From Paraeggerthella hominis (GTDB taxonomy: Bacteria > Actinomycetota > Coriobacteriia > Coriobacteriales > Eggerthellaceae): a stretch of 64,000 nucleotides of DNA. The stretch spans positions 303,255 to 367,254 of the forward strand of contig NZ_JAJNOQ010000003.1 of assembly GCF_021044775.1 (NCBI RefSeq). Direction: 5' to 3'. Position numbers and translations under genes: made by a program. Below, in pieces: positions 49,112-58,198 of the stretch. The notes below the pieces were generated by a model. The model saw only the letters and a list, made by a program, of their open reading frames with translations, was not told the origin of the DNA and did no database searches. Each line of letters starts with the position of its first letter. Within the stretch, counting starts at the first letter, position 1.

Positions 49112-51631
49112 GTGAAGCTGGTGGTAACCGAGAAGAACGACGCGGCTCAGAAGATCGCCGATTTGCTCGGCGTGAAGAAACCGAAGGCGGACAAGGTGTA
49201 CTCCACGCCGGTGTACCGATTCGACGTCGAAGGCGAGGAATGGGTGACCATCGGCCTGCGCGGCCACATCCTGGAGCCCGATTTCACTCCCGCCATGGTG
49301 TACAAGAAGCGCGGCGGCTGGCAAGGCGTCACCGAGGAGGGGGAGACGTTTCCCGCGGACCTGCCCGACACGCTTGCGAAGCCCCCTTTCAAAAAGAAGA
49401 AGCCCTTCACCGAGGACGGCGTGGAGCTGAAGGCGTGGAAGATGGATGCGCTTCCGTACTTGGTGTACGCGCCCATCAAGAAGCTCCCCAAGGAAAAAGA
49501 GATCATCCGCTCCTTGAAGAACCTAGCGAAAAAGGCCGACTCCATCGTGATCGCAACCGACTTCGACCGAGAGGGCGAACTGATCGGGAGCGACGCCCTC
49601 AGCTGCATGCAAGAGGTGAACCCGACCGCGCCCGTGTCGCGCGCGCGGTATTCGGCGTTCACGAAAGAGGAGATCACGCATGCGTTCGACAACCTGGTCG
49701 AGCTTGACGTGAACCTGGCGAGCGCCGGCGCGTCGCGCCAGGACATCGACCTTATCTGGGGCGCGGTGCTCACGCGCTACCTGACGCTCGTCAAATTCGC
49801 AGGGTACGGCAACGTGCGCTCGTCCGGTCGCGTGCAAACGCCCACGCTCGCGCTCATCGTGGCGAAGGAGCGCGAGCGCCTTGCGTTCGTTCCCGAGGAC
49901 TACTGGGTGATCCGAGGCGCGTTCGGGGCCGAGCCCGACGCGTTCGAGGCACCGCATGCCACCGCGCGCTTCAAGAGCGAAGCCGAGGCCAACGCCGTCA
50001 TGGCTCACGTCGACGGCGCGGCAAGCGCCACGGTGGCCTCGATCGAGAAGCGCAAGCGCACGGTGCAGCCGCCGGCTCCGTTCAACACCACGTCGCTCAT
50101 GGCGGCGGCGTCCGCCGAAGGCCTGAGCCCTGCGCGCACGATGCGCATCGCCGAGAGCCTGTACATGGACGGCTACATATCCTATCCGCGCGTCGACAAC
50201 ACGGTGTACCCGTCTTCGCTCGATTTGGCGGAAACCGTGAAGGCTATTTCCGGGAATCCGGCTTACGCGCCGTATTGCAAAGAGCTGTTGGCGAAAGACC
50301 AGCTCACGGCTACGCGCGGCAAGAAGGAGACGACGGACCACCCGCCTATCTACCCCACGGCAAAAGCCACTCCCGACGATCTGGCGCCCGCCGACTACAA
50401 GCTGTACAACCTGATCGCGCGCCGGTTCCTGGCCACGCTGTCCGAACCTGCCGTGGTGGAGGGCACGAAGGTCACGCTCGACGTGAACGCCGAGCCGTTC
50501 GTTGCGAAGGGCGACGTGCTGGTGAAGCCCGGGTTCCGCGCGATCTACCCCTACGGGCTGAAGAAGGACGAGCAGCTGCCCGTCCTTTCCGAGGGGCAGG
50601 CGATCGCGTTCGGCGGTGCCACCTGCACGAAGAAGCAGACCGAGCCGCCCGCGCGCTACAGCCAAGGCAAGCTCATCCAGGAGATGGAGAAGCTGGGCCT
50701 GGGCACGAAGTCCACGCGCCACGCCATCATCGAGCGCCTGTACACGGTGAAGTACATCCAGAACGACCCCATCGAACCCAGCCAGCTGGGCATGGCCGTA
50801 TGCGACGCGCTCGACAAGTTCGCCCCGCACATCACGCACCCCGAGATGACGGCCGAGCTGGAAGAGGAGATGGACCGCATCGCCGAAGGACGCACCACGA
50901 AGACCGACGTGGTCACCACGAGCCGCAACCTTCTGGCCGAGCAGCTGGCCAGCTTGCTGCCGCATTCGGAGGAGGTTAAAGATGCCCTAGCCGACGCCGT
51001 GGCCGCCGACGCGTACGTGGGGCCGTGCCCGAAATGCGGCAAGGACCTGCAGCTGCGCGCGTCGCAGAAGACGCGCAGCATGTTCATCGGCTGCGCTGGC
51101 TGGCCCGATTGCGACGTGACCTACCCCTTGCCGAAGGGCAAGGTGGAGGCTGTGCCCGAGCCGTGCCCGACCTGCGGCATGCCTCAAGTGAAGGTGACGG
51201 CGTTTCGCTCGAAGCCGCGTACCATCTGCATCGATCCGCATTGCTCCACCAACAAAGAACCCGACGTGGTGGTGGGCGAGTGCCCGGCCTGCAAGGAGAA
51301 GGGCATCGCCGCGAAGCTGATCGCGCAGAAGAACCCCCGCACCTTGAAGCGCTTCATCCGCTGCGAGAACTACGACGATTGCGGCACGGGCTACCCGCTG
51401 CCCCAGTACGGCGCCCTTGCCGCCACCGACGAGGTGTGCGAGCACTGCGGCGCGCCGATGGTCATCGTCACCACGAACCGCGGCCCCTGGAAGCTGTGCC
51501 CGAACTTCGATTGTCCGGGCAAGGAGCAGGACGAGGCGAAGGGCGCCAAGGGCAAGGCTCCCGCCAAGAAGGCGCCTGCGAAAAGCAGTGCCAAGAAGCC
51601 TCCGGCGAAGAAGCCGGCTGCAAAGAAATAG
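49112..51631 (+). CDS. topA: DNA topoisomerase IA, archaeal-like, with zinc ribbons and basic tail
   Basis: Relaxes negative supercoils. The 839 residues contain the TOPRIM part (VVTEKNDAAQKIA, TDFDREGELIG), SSGRVQTPTLALIV, the catalytic Tyr358 in YISYPRVDN, DHPPIYPT, then LGTKSTRHAII. Several C-terminal zinc ribbons follow (CPKCGKDL, CPTCGMP, CPACKEK, CEHCGAP), and a tail of alternating Lys/Ala/Pro. The DHPPI and YPRVDN details are nearer the archaeal-type enzyme than Escherichia coli TopA. The GTG start at 49112 has AGGAGGG. Confidence 0.94.
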   Translation: MKLVVTEKNDAAQKIADLLGVKKPKADKVYSTPVYRFDVEGEEWVTIGLRGHILEPDFTPAMVYKKRGGWQGVTEEGETFPADLPDTLAKPPFKKKKPFTEDGVELKAWKMDALPYLVYAPIKKLPKEKEIIRSLKNLAKKADSIVIATDFDREGELIGSDALSCMQEVNPTAPVSRARYSAFTKEEITHAFDNLVELDVNLASAGASRQDIDLIWGAVLTRYLTLVKFAGYGNVRSSGRVQTPTLALIVAKERERLAFVPEDYWVIRGAFGAEPDAFEAPHATARFKSEAEANAVMAHVDGAASATVASIEKRKRTVQPPAPFNTTSLMAAASAEGLSPARTMRIAESLYMDGYISYPRVDNTVYPSSLDLAETVKAISGNPAYAPYCKELLAKDQLTATRGKKETTDHPPIYPTAKATPDDLAPADYKLYNLIARRFLATLSEPAVVEGTKVTLDVNAEPFVAKGDVLVKPGFRAIYPYGLKKDEQLPVLSEGQAIAFGGATCTKKQTEPPARYSQGKLIQEMEKLGLGTKSTRHAIIERLYTVKYIQNDPIEPSQLGMAVCDALDKFAPHITHPEMTAELEEEMDRIAEGRTTKTDVVTTSRNLLAEQLASLLPHSEEVKDALADAVAADAYVGPCPKCGKDLQLRASQKTRSMFIGCAGWPDCDVTYPLPKGKVEAVPEPCPTCGMPQVKVTAFRSKPRTICIDPHCSTNKEPDVVVGECPACKEKGIAAKLIAQKNPRTLKRFIRCENYDDCGTGYPLPQYGALAATDEVCEHCGAPMVIVTTNRGPWKLCPNFDCPGKEQDEAKGAKGKAPAKKAPAKSSAKKPPAKKPAAKK

Positions 51632-51655
51632 CGTGATCGCGAACGACCGATCCTA

Positions 51656-51692
51656 ACGTCGAAGGGCCCCGCATGACGGGGCCCTTCGACGT
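51656..51692. terminator. Bidirectional terminator between topA and the fumarase genes
   Basis: Perfect 16-base-pair stem (51656-51671 with 51677-51692) with a CATGA loop. Confidence 0.75.
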
Positions 51693-51755
51693 GGATGACG
51701 GCTGCTCGGCTTCCGCTCGCTCGTGTCGCAACGCGCCGGTCCGGTGCGTTGCAGG

Positions 51756-52355
51756 CTACGCTTGCGCGTTCTCGATGGCGCGGTACAGGTCGGTTCCCTG
51801 GGCGTCCACCGCCACGAAGCAGGGGAAGTCTTGCAGCGTCAGGCGGCGCAGCGCCTCGGTCCCCAGGTCTTCCCAGGCTATCGTCTCGCTTGCGACCACG
51901 TGGGTGGCCAGCAGCGCGGCGATGCCGCCGACTGCCGCAAAGTACGCGCTGCCGTTGCGCACGCAAGCGTCGATGACGTCGGCTGCGCGCTTTCCCTTCC
52001 CGATGCACGCGATCACGCCCGCATCCATGAGCGCGGGCGTGGCGAAGTCCATGCGGCTCGCCGTGGTGGGACCCACCGACCCAAGGGGCCTGCCCGCGGC
52101 GGCAGGGGTGGGACCGGCGTAGAACAGCGTCTGCCCTTCTAGGTCGTACGGCAGGCGCCCGTCCGCGCGCAGCGCTTCGAGTGCGCGCGCATGCCCGGCG
52201 TCGCGCATGGTGTAGACGGGTCCTGAGAGGCGCACTTCCTGCCCAGCCTTCAGGCGGCCGACTTGCTCGCGATCAAGGGGCAACGTCAGATGGACGGCGC
52301 TCGGCTCGCTTTGGTCCGCAGGGGCGTCGGATTCGCAACGTGAAAGCTCGTTCAT
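51756..52355 (-). CDS. Class I fumarate hydratase, beta subunit
   Basis: C-terminal-domain subunit (199 residues) of the oxygen-sensitive two-subunit fumarase, or possibly tartrate dehydratase. Motifs: VRLSGPVYTMRDAGHARAL, FYAGPTPAAAGRPLGSVGPTTASRMD and GKGKRAADVIDAC. Its ATG overlaps the stop of the alpha gene by four bases, so the subunits are made in step. It converts fumarate and malate in the reductive C4 pathway. Confidence 0.93.
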   Translation of the reverse strand: MNELSRCESDAPADQSEPSAVHLTLPLDREQVGRLKAGQEVRLSGPVYTMRDAGHARALEALRADGRLPYDLEGQTLFYAGPTPAAAGRPLGSVGPTTASRMDFATPALMDAGVIACIGKGKRAADVIDACVRNGSAYFAAVGGIAALLATHVVASETIAWEDLGTEALRRLTLQDFPCFVAVDAQGTDLYRAIENAQA

Positions 52356-53233
52356 CGTTCATCACTCCAGGAAATCAGCTCGACGGATGCGGTTCGCATG
52401 GCGCAGCAGCCCATGTTCACGGCTACGGGCAGCGCGGCGATGTGGCAGGGCGCCGTTTCCACGTGCACGGCCAAGGCGGTGGTCGATCCGCCAAGGGCTG
52501 CGGGCCCTATGCCGGTTGCGTTCACGGCGCGCAACAGCTCGTCTTCGAACCGGGCCGTTTCGGGCGTGGCCGCCGGGCTTCCGATCGGCCTGAGCAGCGC
52601 GTGCTTCGCCAGGCCCGCCACCTTGTCGAACGTGCCGCCTACGCCTACGCCGACGATGAGCGGGGGGCACGCGTTCGCGGCCTTCTCGCGCACGCATTCG
52701 AGAATCGTTCGGCGCACGCCTTCGGCTCCGGCTCCCGGAGCCAGCATGACCACGCGGGAGGCGTTGTCCGACCCGCCGCCTTTCAGCATCACGTGCAGGG
52801 TGGCGCCCTTTCCGGGACGGAAGCTGACTTCCGTGAACGCCGGAGTGTTGTCGGACGTGTTGGTTCGGTCGGTCAGGGCGTCGCGCACCACGCTCATGCG
52901 CAGGCGCGCGTCCGCGTAGGCTCGCGCGACGGCGTCGTTCACCAGCGAAAGCGCGTTTCCGGGCAGCATGAGGTCTTCGCCGACCTCCAGGCTGACCCAG
53001 ACCGTGCCCGTGTCCTGGCAGATCGGCACGCCGTCCTGCTGCGCGATGCGTGCGTTTTCGAGCACTTGGCCCAGCACTGCCCGCGCGCGCGGCTCGCGTT
53101 CCGTTTCTCTCGCGCGCTCGATGCCGGCTCGAACGTCTTCGCGCAGCGTCACAGCGCATTCGACGATGCTTTGGTAGACGGCGTCGGCCATCGCTTCAGC
53201 GGTCGGCCCCGGCTTTCGTTGCGGGTGCGTCAT
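52352..53233 (-). CDS. Class I fumarate hydratase, alpha subunit
   Basis: Iron-sulfur catalytic subunit (293 residues). The likely 4Fe-4S cysteines are in PICQDTGTV, ANACPPLIVGVGVGGTFD and MGCCAMRT. SDNTPAFTEVSF and GGGSDNASRV are family motifs. ATG at 53233 has AAGGAG; the frame runs upstream into the GC-rich gap without a start signal. The oxygen-labile cluster fits an anaerobe. The divergent malic enzyme gene lies 273 bases away. Confidence 0.94.
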   Translation of the reverse strand: MTHPQRKPGPTAEAMADAVYQSIVECAVTLREDVRAGIERARETEREPRARAVLGQVLENARIAQQDGVPICQDTGTVWVSLEVGEDLMLPGNALSLVNDAVARAYADARLRMSVVRDALTDRTNTSDNTPAFTEVSFRPGKGATLHVMLKGGGSDNASRVVMLAPGAGAEGVRRTILECVREKAANACPPLIVGVGVGGTFDKVAGLAKHALLRPIGSPAATPETARFEDELLRAVNATGIGPAALGGSTTALAVHVETAPCHIAALPVAVNMGCCAMRTASVELISWSDER

Positions 53234-53464
53234 AGGCGGTTCTCCTTCGCTTGGGGTTCGGGCTATTCTACCACGGAGGCGCGGCGCGGCCGCGCCGCTC
53301 GTCTTCGGGCGCCGGCTTCCCCCGGACGGTCGATGCTGCCGGCATGCCCGCGCCGCCGCATGCCGCCGGGCCTCGTTTCGGGCGCGCATGTGTTTTTTGC
53401 ATCAGCGCGGCCCAAGAAAGCGCCTCCGGCAGCGCGGGGCCGCCCCTCCCGGCGCGCGAAGGTA

Positions 53465-53470
53465 TATAAT
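53465..53470 (+). promoter_or_regulatory. -10 element of the malic enzyme operon
   Basis: Perfect TATAAT 36 bases before the start codon. The remaining gap to the fumarase start (53234-53464) is GC-rich and shows no gene. Confidence 0.55.
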
Positions 53471-53506
53471 TGTTCGCGATCGCCGAAATCAGCCGAAGGA
53501 TAGAGC

Positions 53507-54661
53507 ATGAACTTGAACGAAGAATCGCTGCGCTTGCACAAGGAATGGCGCGGCAAGCTTGATACCGTCCCGAAGATGGACATCGCAACGCGCGAGGCCC
53601 TGTCGCTGGCCTACACGCCGGGCGTAGCGGAGCCGTGCCGCAAGATCGCGGAGGATCCGCAGGCCGCGTACGAATACACGATGAAGGCGAACACCGTCGC
53701 CGTGGTCAGCGATGGCAGCGCCGTCTTGGGTCTGGGCAACATCGGGCCTTTGGCGGCCATGCCGGTCATGGAGGGAAAGTGCGCGCTGTTCAAGGCGTTC
53801 GGCGGCGTGAACGCGGTGCCGTTGTGCCTGGACACGCAGGACACCGACGAGATCGTCGAGACCGTGGTGCGCCTGGCCCCGTCGTTCGGCGGCATCAACC
53901 TGGAAGACATTGCAGCTCCGCGCTGCTTCGAGATCGAGCAGCGCCTGATCGAGGCGCTCGACATCCCGGTGTTTCACGACGACCAGCACGGCACCGCCAT
54001 CGTGGTGCTGTCGGGCGTCATCAATGCGCTGCGCTTGACCGGCAAGCGCAAGCAGGACTGCCGCGTGGTGGTCAACGGCGCGGGGTCAGCGGGCATCGCC
54101 ATCGCGAAGCTGCTTTTGAGCTACGGGTTCCGCCATCTGACGCTGGTCGACCGTTGCGGCATCATCTGCTCGAAGTCCCAGGGCATCAACGAGGCCCAGC
54201 GCGCCATGCTGGAAGTAACGAACCTGTCCGACGCCGAAGGCTCGCTGGCCGACGCCTTGGCAGGCGCCGACGTGTTCGTGGGCGTGTCCGCGCCGAACCT
54301 GGTCAGCGCCGACATGGTTCGCTCCATGAACGACGACGCCATCCTGTTCGCCATGGCCAATCCCGATCCTGAGATCTACCCGGACGTGGCCAAGGCCGCC
54401 GGCGCGCGCGTCGTGGGCACCGGCCGCTCCGATTTCCCGAACCAGATCAACAACGTGGTGGCGTTCCCCGGCATCTTCAAGGGCGCGCTCGAGGGACGCG
54501 CGACGCGCATCACCGAGGCCATGAAGCTGGCGGCTGCCGAAGCGCTGGCCGGGCTCGTGTCCGACGAGGAGCTGTGCGAGGACTTCATCATGCCTGAGCC
54601 GTTCGACCCGCGCGCAGTGGAGTGCGTGGCGAAGGCGGTCAAGGACTGCGTGGAGGATTAG
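53507..54661 (+). CDS. NAD(P)-dependent malic enzyme
   Basis: Oxidative decarboxylation of malate to pyruvate. The 384 residues match the short bacterial type without phosphotransacetylase domain. SLAYTPGVAEPC, GLGNIGPLAAMPVMEGK, FHDDQHGTAIV, the NAD site VVVNGAGSAGIAIAKLL and IFAMANPDPE-like LFAMANPDPE are seen. GAAGGA precedes the ATG. Together with the divergent fumarase it links fumarate, malate and pyruvate. tmk follows four bases after the stop. Confidence 0.96.
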   Translation: MNLNEESLRLHKEWRGKLDTVPKMDIATREALSLAYTPGVAEPCRKIAEDPQAAYEYTMKANTVAVVSDGSAVLGLGNIGPLAAMPVMEGKCALFKAFGGVNAVPLCLDTQDTDEIVETVVRLAPSFGGINLEDIAAPRCFEIEQRLIEALDIPVFHDDQHGTAIVVLSGVINALRLTGKRKQDCRVVVNGAGSAGIAIAKLLLSYGFRHLTLVDRCGIICSKSQGINEAQRAMLEVTNLSDAEGSLADALAGADVFVGVSAPNLVSADMVRSMNDDAILFAMANPDPEIYPDVAKAAGARVVGTGRSDFPNQINNVVAFPGIFKGALEGRATRITEAMKLAAAEALAGLVSDEELCEDFIMPEPFDPRAVECVAKAVKDCVED

Positions 54662-54665
54662 CGGC

Positions 54666-55439
54666 ATGCCCGAAACGCAAGATCTTGCCCCGCGGGGCAT
54701 CTTCATAACGTTCGAGGGGGGCGAAGGCGCCGGCAAGACCACCCACATTCGTTTTCTAGCAGAAGCGCTGCGCGCGCACGGTCGCGAAGTGCTGTGCCTG
54801 CGCGAGCCCGGCGGCACCGACATCGGCGAGCAACTGCGTGCCGTGGTGCTCGACCCGCGCAACGTCGCCATGACCGACGAGGCCGAGCTGCTGATCTACG
54901 AAGCCGCGCGCGCCCAGCTGGTGAAGCAGGTTATCGCGCCTGCGCTTGCGCGCGGCGTGGTGGTGCTGTGCGACCGGTTCACGGATTCCACGGTTGCCTA
55001 CCAGGCATACGGTCGCGGGCTTTCGCGCGAATTCGTGGACGGGGCGAACGCTTTTGCCTGCCAAGGGCTGCGGCCCGACCGGACCATCCTCATGGCCACG
55101 GGCGGCACGGCGCGCACGGGCCTTGCGCGCGCGACGCATCGCGGCGCCGATCGCCTTGAGCGCGCGGGCGAAGAGTTCCACGCGCGCGTGAACGAGGCGT
55201 TTATGGACATCGCGCGACGCGATCCCGATCGTGTTCGCGTAGTGACCTCGGCCGATCGCAAGTCGCGTACCGCTTCGGCTGTGTTCTCGCAGTTGAAGGA
55301 CTTGTTTCCCTGGATGGCCGACGTCGAGCAGCGCGACCCTGCGTTTTTCGATCGCCTGGACGTGAAGCGTAGCCAGGTCGGTCGCGCGGGGCTGCGATCG
55401 TCCGCTGAAAGCGCGCCGGGCGCGTCGCAGGGGGTCTGA
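54666..55439 (+). CDS. tmk: Thymidylate kinase
   Basis: Phosphorylates dTMP to dTDP. The 257 residues show the P-loop FEGGEGAGKTTH, LREPGGTDIGEQLR, and DRFTDSTVAYQAYGRG. A C-terminal extension of about 45 residues beyond the usual 210 is Ala/Arg/Ser-rich. GGAGG at the end of the malic enzyme gene serves as ribosome site. Next gene holB starts three bases after the stop, as in many bacteria. Confidence 0.96.
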   Translation: MPETQDLAPRGIFITFEGGEGAGKTTHIRFLAEALRAHGREVLCLREPGGTDIGEQLRAVVLDPRNVAMTDEAELLIYEAARAQLVKQVIAPALARGVVVLCDRFTDSTVAYQAYGRGLSREFVDGANAFACQGLRPDRTILMATGGTARTGLARATHRGADRLERAGEEFHARVNEAFMDIARRDPDRVRVVTSADRKSRTASAVFSQLKDLFPWMADVEQRDPAFFDRLDVKRSQVGRAGLRSSAESAPGASQGV

Positions 55440-55442
55440 TCC

Positions 55443-56618
55443 GTGGCCGACGCGTTCGAGAACATACTGGGGCAGCCGAAGGTGCGCGAGTTCTTGCGCG
55501 CCACGGTATCTCAGGACAAAGTGAGCCATGCGTACCTGTTCACGGGTCCGGCTGGGTCGAACAAGACGCTTGCGGCCTACGCGTTCGCCCAGGCGGTTCT
55601 GTGCCCGAAGGGTCCGCAAGGCCCGCGCGGCGGCAACTGCGGCGCATGCGACGCGTGTCGGTGCATCATGCGCAAAAAGCATCCTGACGTGCGCTATTTC
55701 GCGCCGGAAGGTGCCAGCGGGTACTTGGTGGAGCAGATTCGCGACATCGTTTCCGACACGTCGTTCGCTCCCATTCAGGCCAAGAAGAAGATATACATCC
55801 TCGATCGCGTGGACCTTCTGGGCGTGCAGGCGGCGAACGCGTTTCTCAAGACGCTCGAAGAGCCTCCGTCGGATGTCGTGCTCATCCTGCTCGGCCGTAC
55901 GCGCGAAAGCGTGCTGCCCACCATTCTCTCGCGTTGCCAGGTGGTGCCGTTTCGCACCATCCCGGCCAGCGAAGCCGCCGGCATCATCGTGCAGAATTCG
56001 GGCGCCTCGCTCGAACAGGCCCGCATGGCGCTCGAAGCATGCAACGGGTCCATCACGCGCGCCGTGGAATTCCTCAAGTCCAACGAGCGCTTGGGCTTTC
56101 GCCGACGCGTGCTCGAAGTGGTCGGCTGCCTGCGCAAAGCGGACGATTGGGACGTCATCGGGTTCGCAAGCGAGTTGGTGGTGCTGGTCAAGGCGCCGCT
56201 CGACGTGGCGCGGGCCGAACAGGAGCAGGAGCTGGCCGAGAACGCCGATTTCCTGGCGAAGTCGGCCATCCGTCAAATCGAGGCGCGCAACAAGCGCCAG
56301 CTGACGGCGAAGACCTTCGAGTCGCTGCGGCATCTGACCGCCGTCGTGCGCTCGTGGCTGCGCGACGTCGTGGCCGTGTGCGCGGAAACGCCGGAGCTCG
56401 TCATAAACGTGGACGTGCGCGAGTCCATCGCCGAAACGGCGGCGGTCACCGACGAGGCGCGTGCTGCCGCGGCGTTGGCGTGCGTGCGTCGCTGCGACGA
56501 GGCTATCTCGTATAATGTATCTCCCGAGACGTGCATCGACGCGATGCTGTTCGAAATTCGTGACACGCTGTACGGTCGCGCGCCCCATGCTTCGGGCGCG
56601 TCGACCCGGATAAGATAG
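55443..56618 (+). CDS. holB: DNA polymerase III delta-prime subunit
   Basis: Clamp-loader ATPase-fold subunit (391 residues). GQPKVREFLR and SHAYLFTGPAGSNKTLAA hold a P-loop-like site, a zinc module CGACDACRC follows, then YILDRVDLLGVQAANAFLKTLEEPP and LPTILSRCQ with the conserved SRC finger. The GTG start has AGGGGGT. It is in the conserved tmk-holB-ricT order. The stretch after residue 210 is less conserved but of normal length for delta-prime. Confidence 0.93.
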   Translation: MADAFENILGQPKVREFLRATVSQDKVSHAYLFTGPAGSNKTLAAYAFAQAVLCPKGPQGPRGGNCGACDACRCIMRKKHPDVRYFAPEGASGYLVEQIRDIVSDTSFAPIQAKKKIYILDRVDLLGVQAANAFLKTLEEPPSDVVLILLGRTRESVLPTILSRCQVVPFRTIPASEAAGIIVQNSGASLEQARMALEACNGSITRAVEFLKSNERLGFRRRVLEVVGCLRKADDWDVIGFASELVVLVKAPLDVARAEQEQELAENADFLAKSAIRQIEARNKRQLTAKTFESLRHLTAVVRSWLRDVVAVCAETPELVINVDVRESIAETAAVTDEARAAAALACVRRCDEAISYNVSPETCIDAMLFEIRDTLYGRAPHASGASTRIR

Positions 56619-56629
56619 AGAGGTGCGCC

Positions 56630-58183
56630 ATGGTTCGCATAGCGCCTGTTAACCTGTACTACAATCCCAAAACGCTCTGGTTCGACGCCGGGGACCTCGA
56701 CGTGCGCACCGGCGACGGCGTGGTGGTGTCCACCGCGCGCGGAATCGAGTTCGGCCGGGCTTCGGGCGATGTGTTCGAGGCTGACGAAGCTCAGGTGAAG
56801 AAGCTGAAAAGCCCACTCAAGCCGGTGAAGCGCATCGCTTCGCCCGAGGACGAGGCTCAAGCGGCCGCCATGGAGCGCAAGAGCGCCGAGGCCCTTCCCG
56901 TGTTCAAGGAGATGGCCGCCGAGGCAAGCGCCGACATGCACCCCGTTTCGGTGGAGTACCTGTTCGACGGCGACAAAGCCATCTTCTACTTCGAGGCGGA
57001 GGAGCGCGTGGACTTTCGCGAGCTGGTGCGAAAGCTGGCCTCGTACTTCCATGTGCGCATCGACATGCGCCAGATCGGCGTGCGCGACGAAGCCCGCATG
57101 GTGGGAGGGCTGGGCCATTGCGGCCAGGAGCTGTGCTGCAAGCGCTTGGGCGGCGAGTTCTGCCCCGTGTCCATCCGCATGGCGAAAGAGCAGGATCTTT
57201 CCCTCAACCCGCAGAAGATCTCGGGCGTGTGCGGCCGCCTTATGTGCTGCCTGCGCTACGAATTCGATGCCTACAAGGATTTCAAGAGCCGCGCGCCCAA
57301 GCAGAATTCTCAGGTGGAAACCCCTATCGGCACGGCCAAGGTGATCGATCTGGACGTGCCGCGCGAAGTGGTGACGCTCAAGGTCGACGGCGAGAAGCCC
57401 GTGAAGGTGCCCCTGGCTGATTTCGATCCGCCCGAGGAAGGCGTGCAGCGCCCGAAGGTGGTGGGCTCGGAGGCTTGGGAGAACGCGACGGCCCAGGCGG
57501 CTATCGGGGTTGCCGGGGAGTCCACGGTGTTCGCAACCTCGCAGCTGACGGGCTCGGACAAGCTGGCCGATCCTTCCGCCGTGCGTCGAACCGGACGCGG
57601 TGGGCAGAAGCCCGCGCGCGGCGGGTCGAACGGAAACGGCAAGCAGCAGGGGCGCAACGGCGGGGGTCGTGGCGGCTCGAACAAGGTTTCCGAGTCCGGT
57701 TCGCCTTCGGGCCGCAAGCCGCGCCGTCGTCGTTCGACGAAGGTCGGGGGAGAAGCGGGCGCCGCCGAGGCGGCCGAAGCCCCCAAGCGCCGCCAGAGCC
57801 AGGGCAGCCAGCAGAAGTCGCAGCAGCCGGGTCAAGGCCAGAAGAAGCAGGGCGGCTCCAAGAAGCAGCAGCCCCGCACGTCCGATGCCAAGAAGCAGCA
57901 GCCACGTTCGGGCGAGGCCAAGCAGCCGGCGCGCGCCGGCGACGCCAAGAAGCAGGGGCCGCGTCCCGGCCAGAAGTCGTCGGGCTTGCGTCAGCAGAAG
58001 CCCCAGCAGAAGTCTCCGCAGAAGCAGGGCGGTGCTCCTCGTCCGGATCGTAACACAAGCGACCAGGGCAAACCGGCAGGAGAAGGCGGGCATCGCCGCG
58101 CGCGTCGTCGCAGCCACCGGTCGGGAGGCGACGGCTCGTCGGGCGGATCGAACGGTTCTGCGGACAACGCCAGCAACAGCTAG
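56630..58183 (+). CDS. PSP1-domain protein (RicT/YaaT-like) with long disordered tail
   Basis: The first 290 residues match the PSP1/YaaT family: VVVSTARGIEFG, EYLFDGDKAIFYFEAEERVDFRELV (in parts), GGLGHCGQELCCKRLGGEF and ISGVCGRLMCCLRYE, with Fe-S-type cysteines. In Bacillus the RicT protein acts with RicA/RicF on RNase Y. Residues about 300-517 are a disordered basic stretch rich in Gly, Gln, Lys, Arg and Ser, including repeats of DAKKQQPR. It follows holB by 11 bases. RNA binding or condensate formation by the tail is an inference. Confidence 0.88.
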   Translation: MVRIAPVNLYYNPKTLWFDAGDLDVRTGDGVVVSTARGIEFGRASGDVFEADEAQVKKLKSPLKPVKRIASPEDEAQAAAMERKSAEALPVFKEMAAEASADMHPVSVEYLFDGDKAIFYFEAEERVDFRELVRKLASYFHVRIDMRQIGVRDEARMVGGLGHCGQELCCKRLGGEFCPVSIRMAKEQDLSLNPQKISGVCGRLMCCLRYEFDAYKDFKSRAPKQNSQVETPIGTAKVIDLDVPREVVTLKVDGEKPVKVPLADFDPPEEGVQRPKVVGSEAWENATAQAAIGVAGESTVFATSQLTGSDKLADPSAVRRTGRGGQKPARGGSNGNGKQQGRNGGGRGGSNKVSESGSPSGRKPRRRRSTKVGGEAGAAEAAEAPKRRQSQGSQQKSQQPGQGQKKQGGSKKQQPRTSDAKKQQPRSGEAKQPARAGDAKKQGPRPGQKSSGLRQQKPQQKSPQKQGGAPRPDRNTSDQGKPAGEGGHRRARRRSHRSGGDGSSGGSNGSADNASNS

Positions 58184-58198
58184 GAGGGGCAAGATCTC

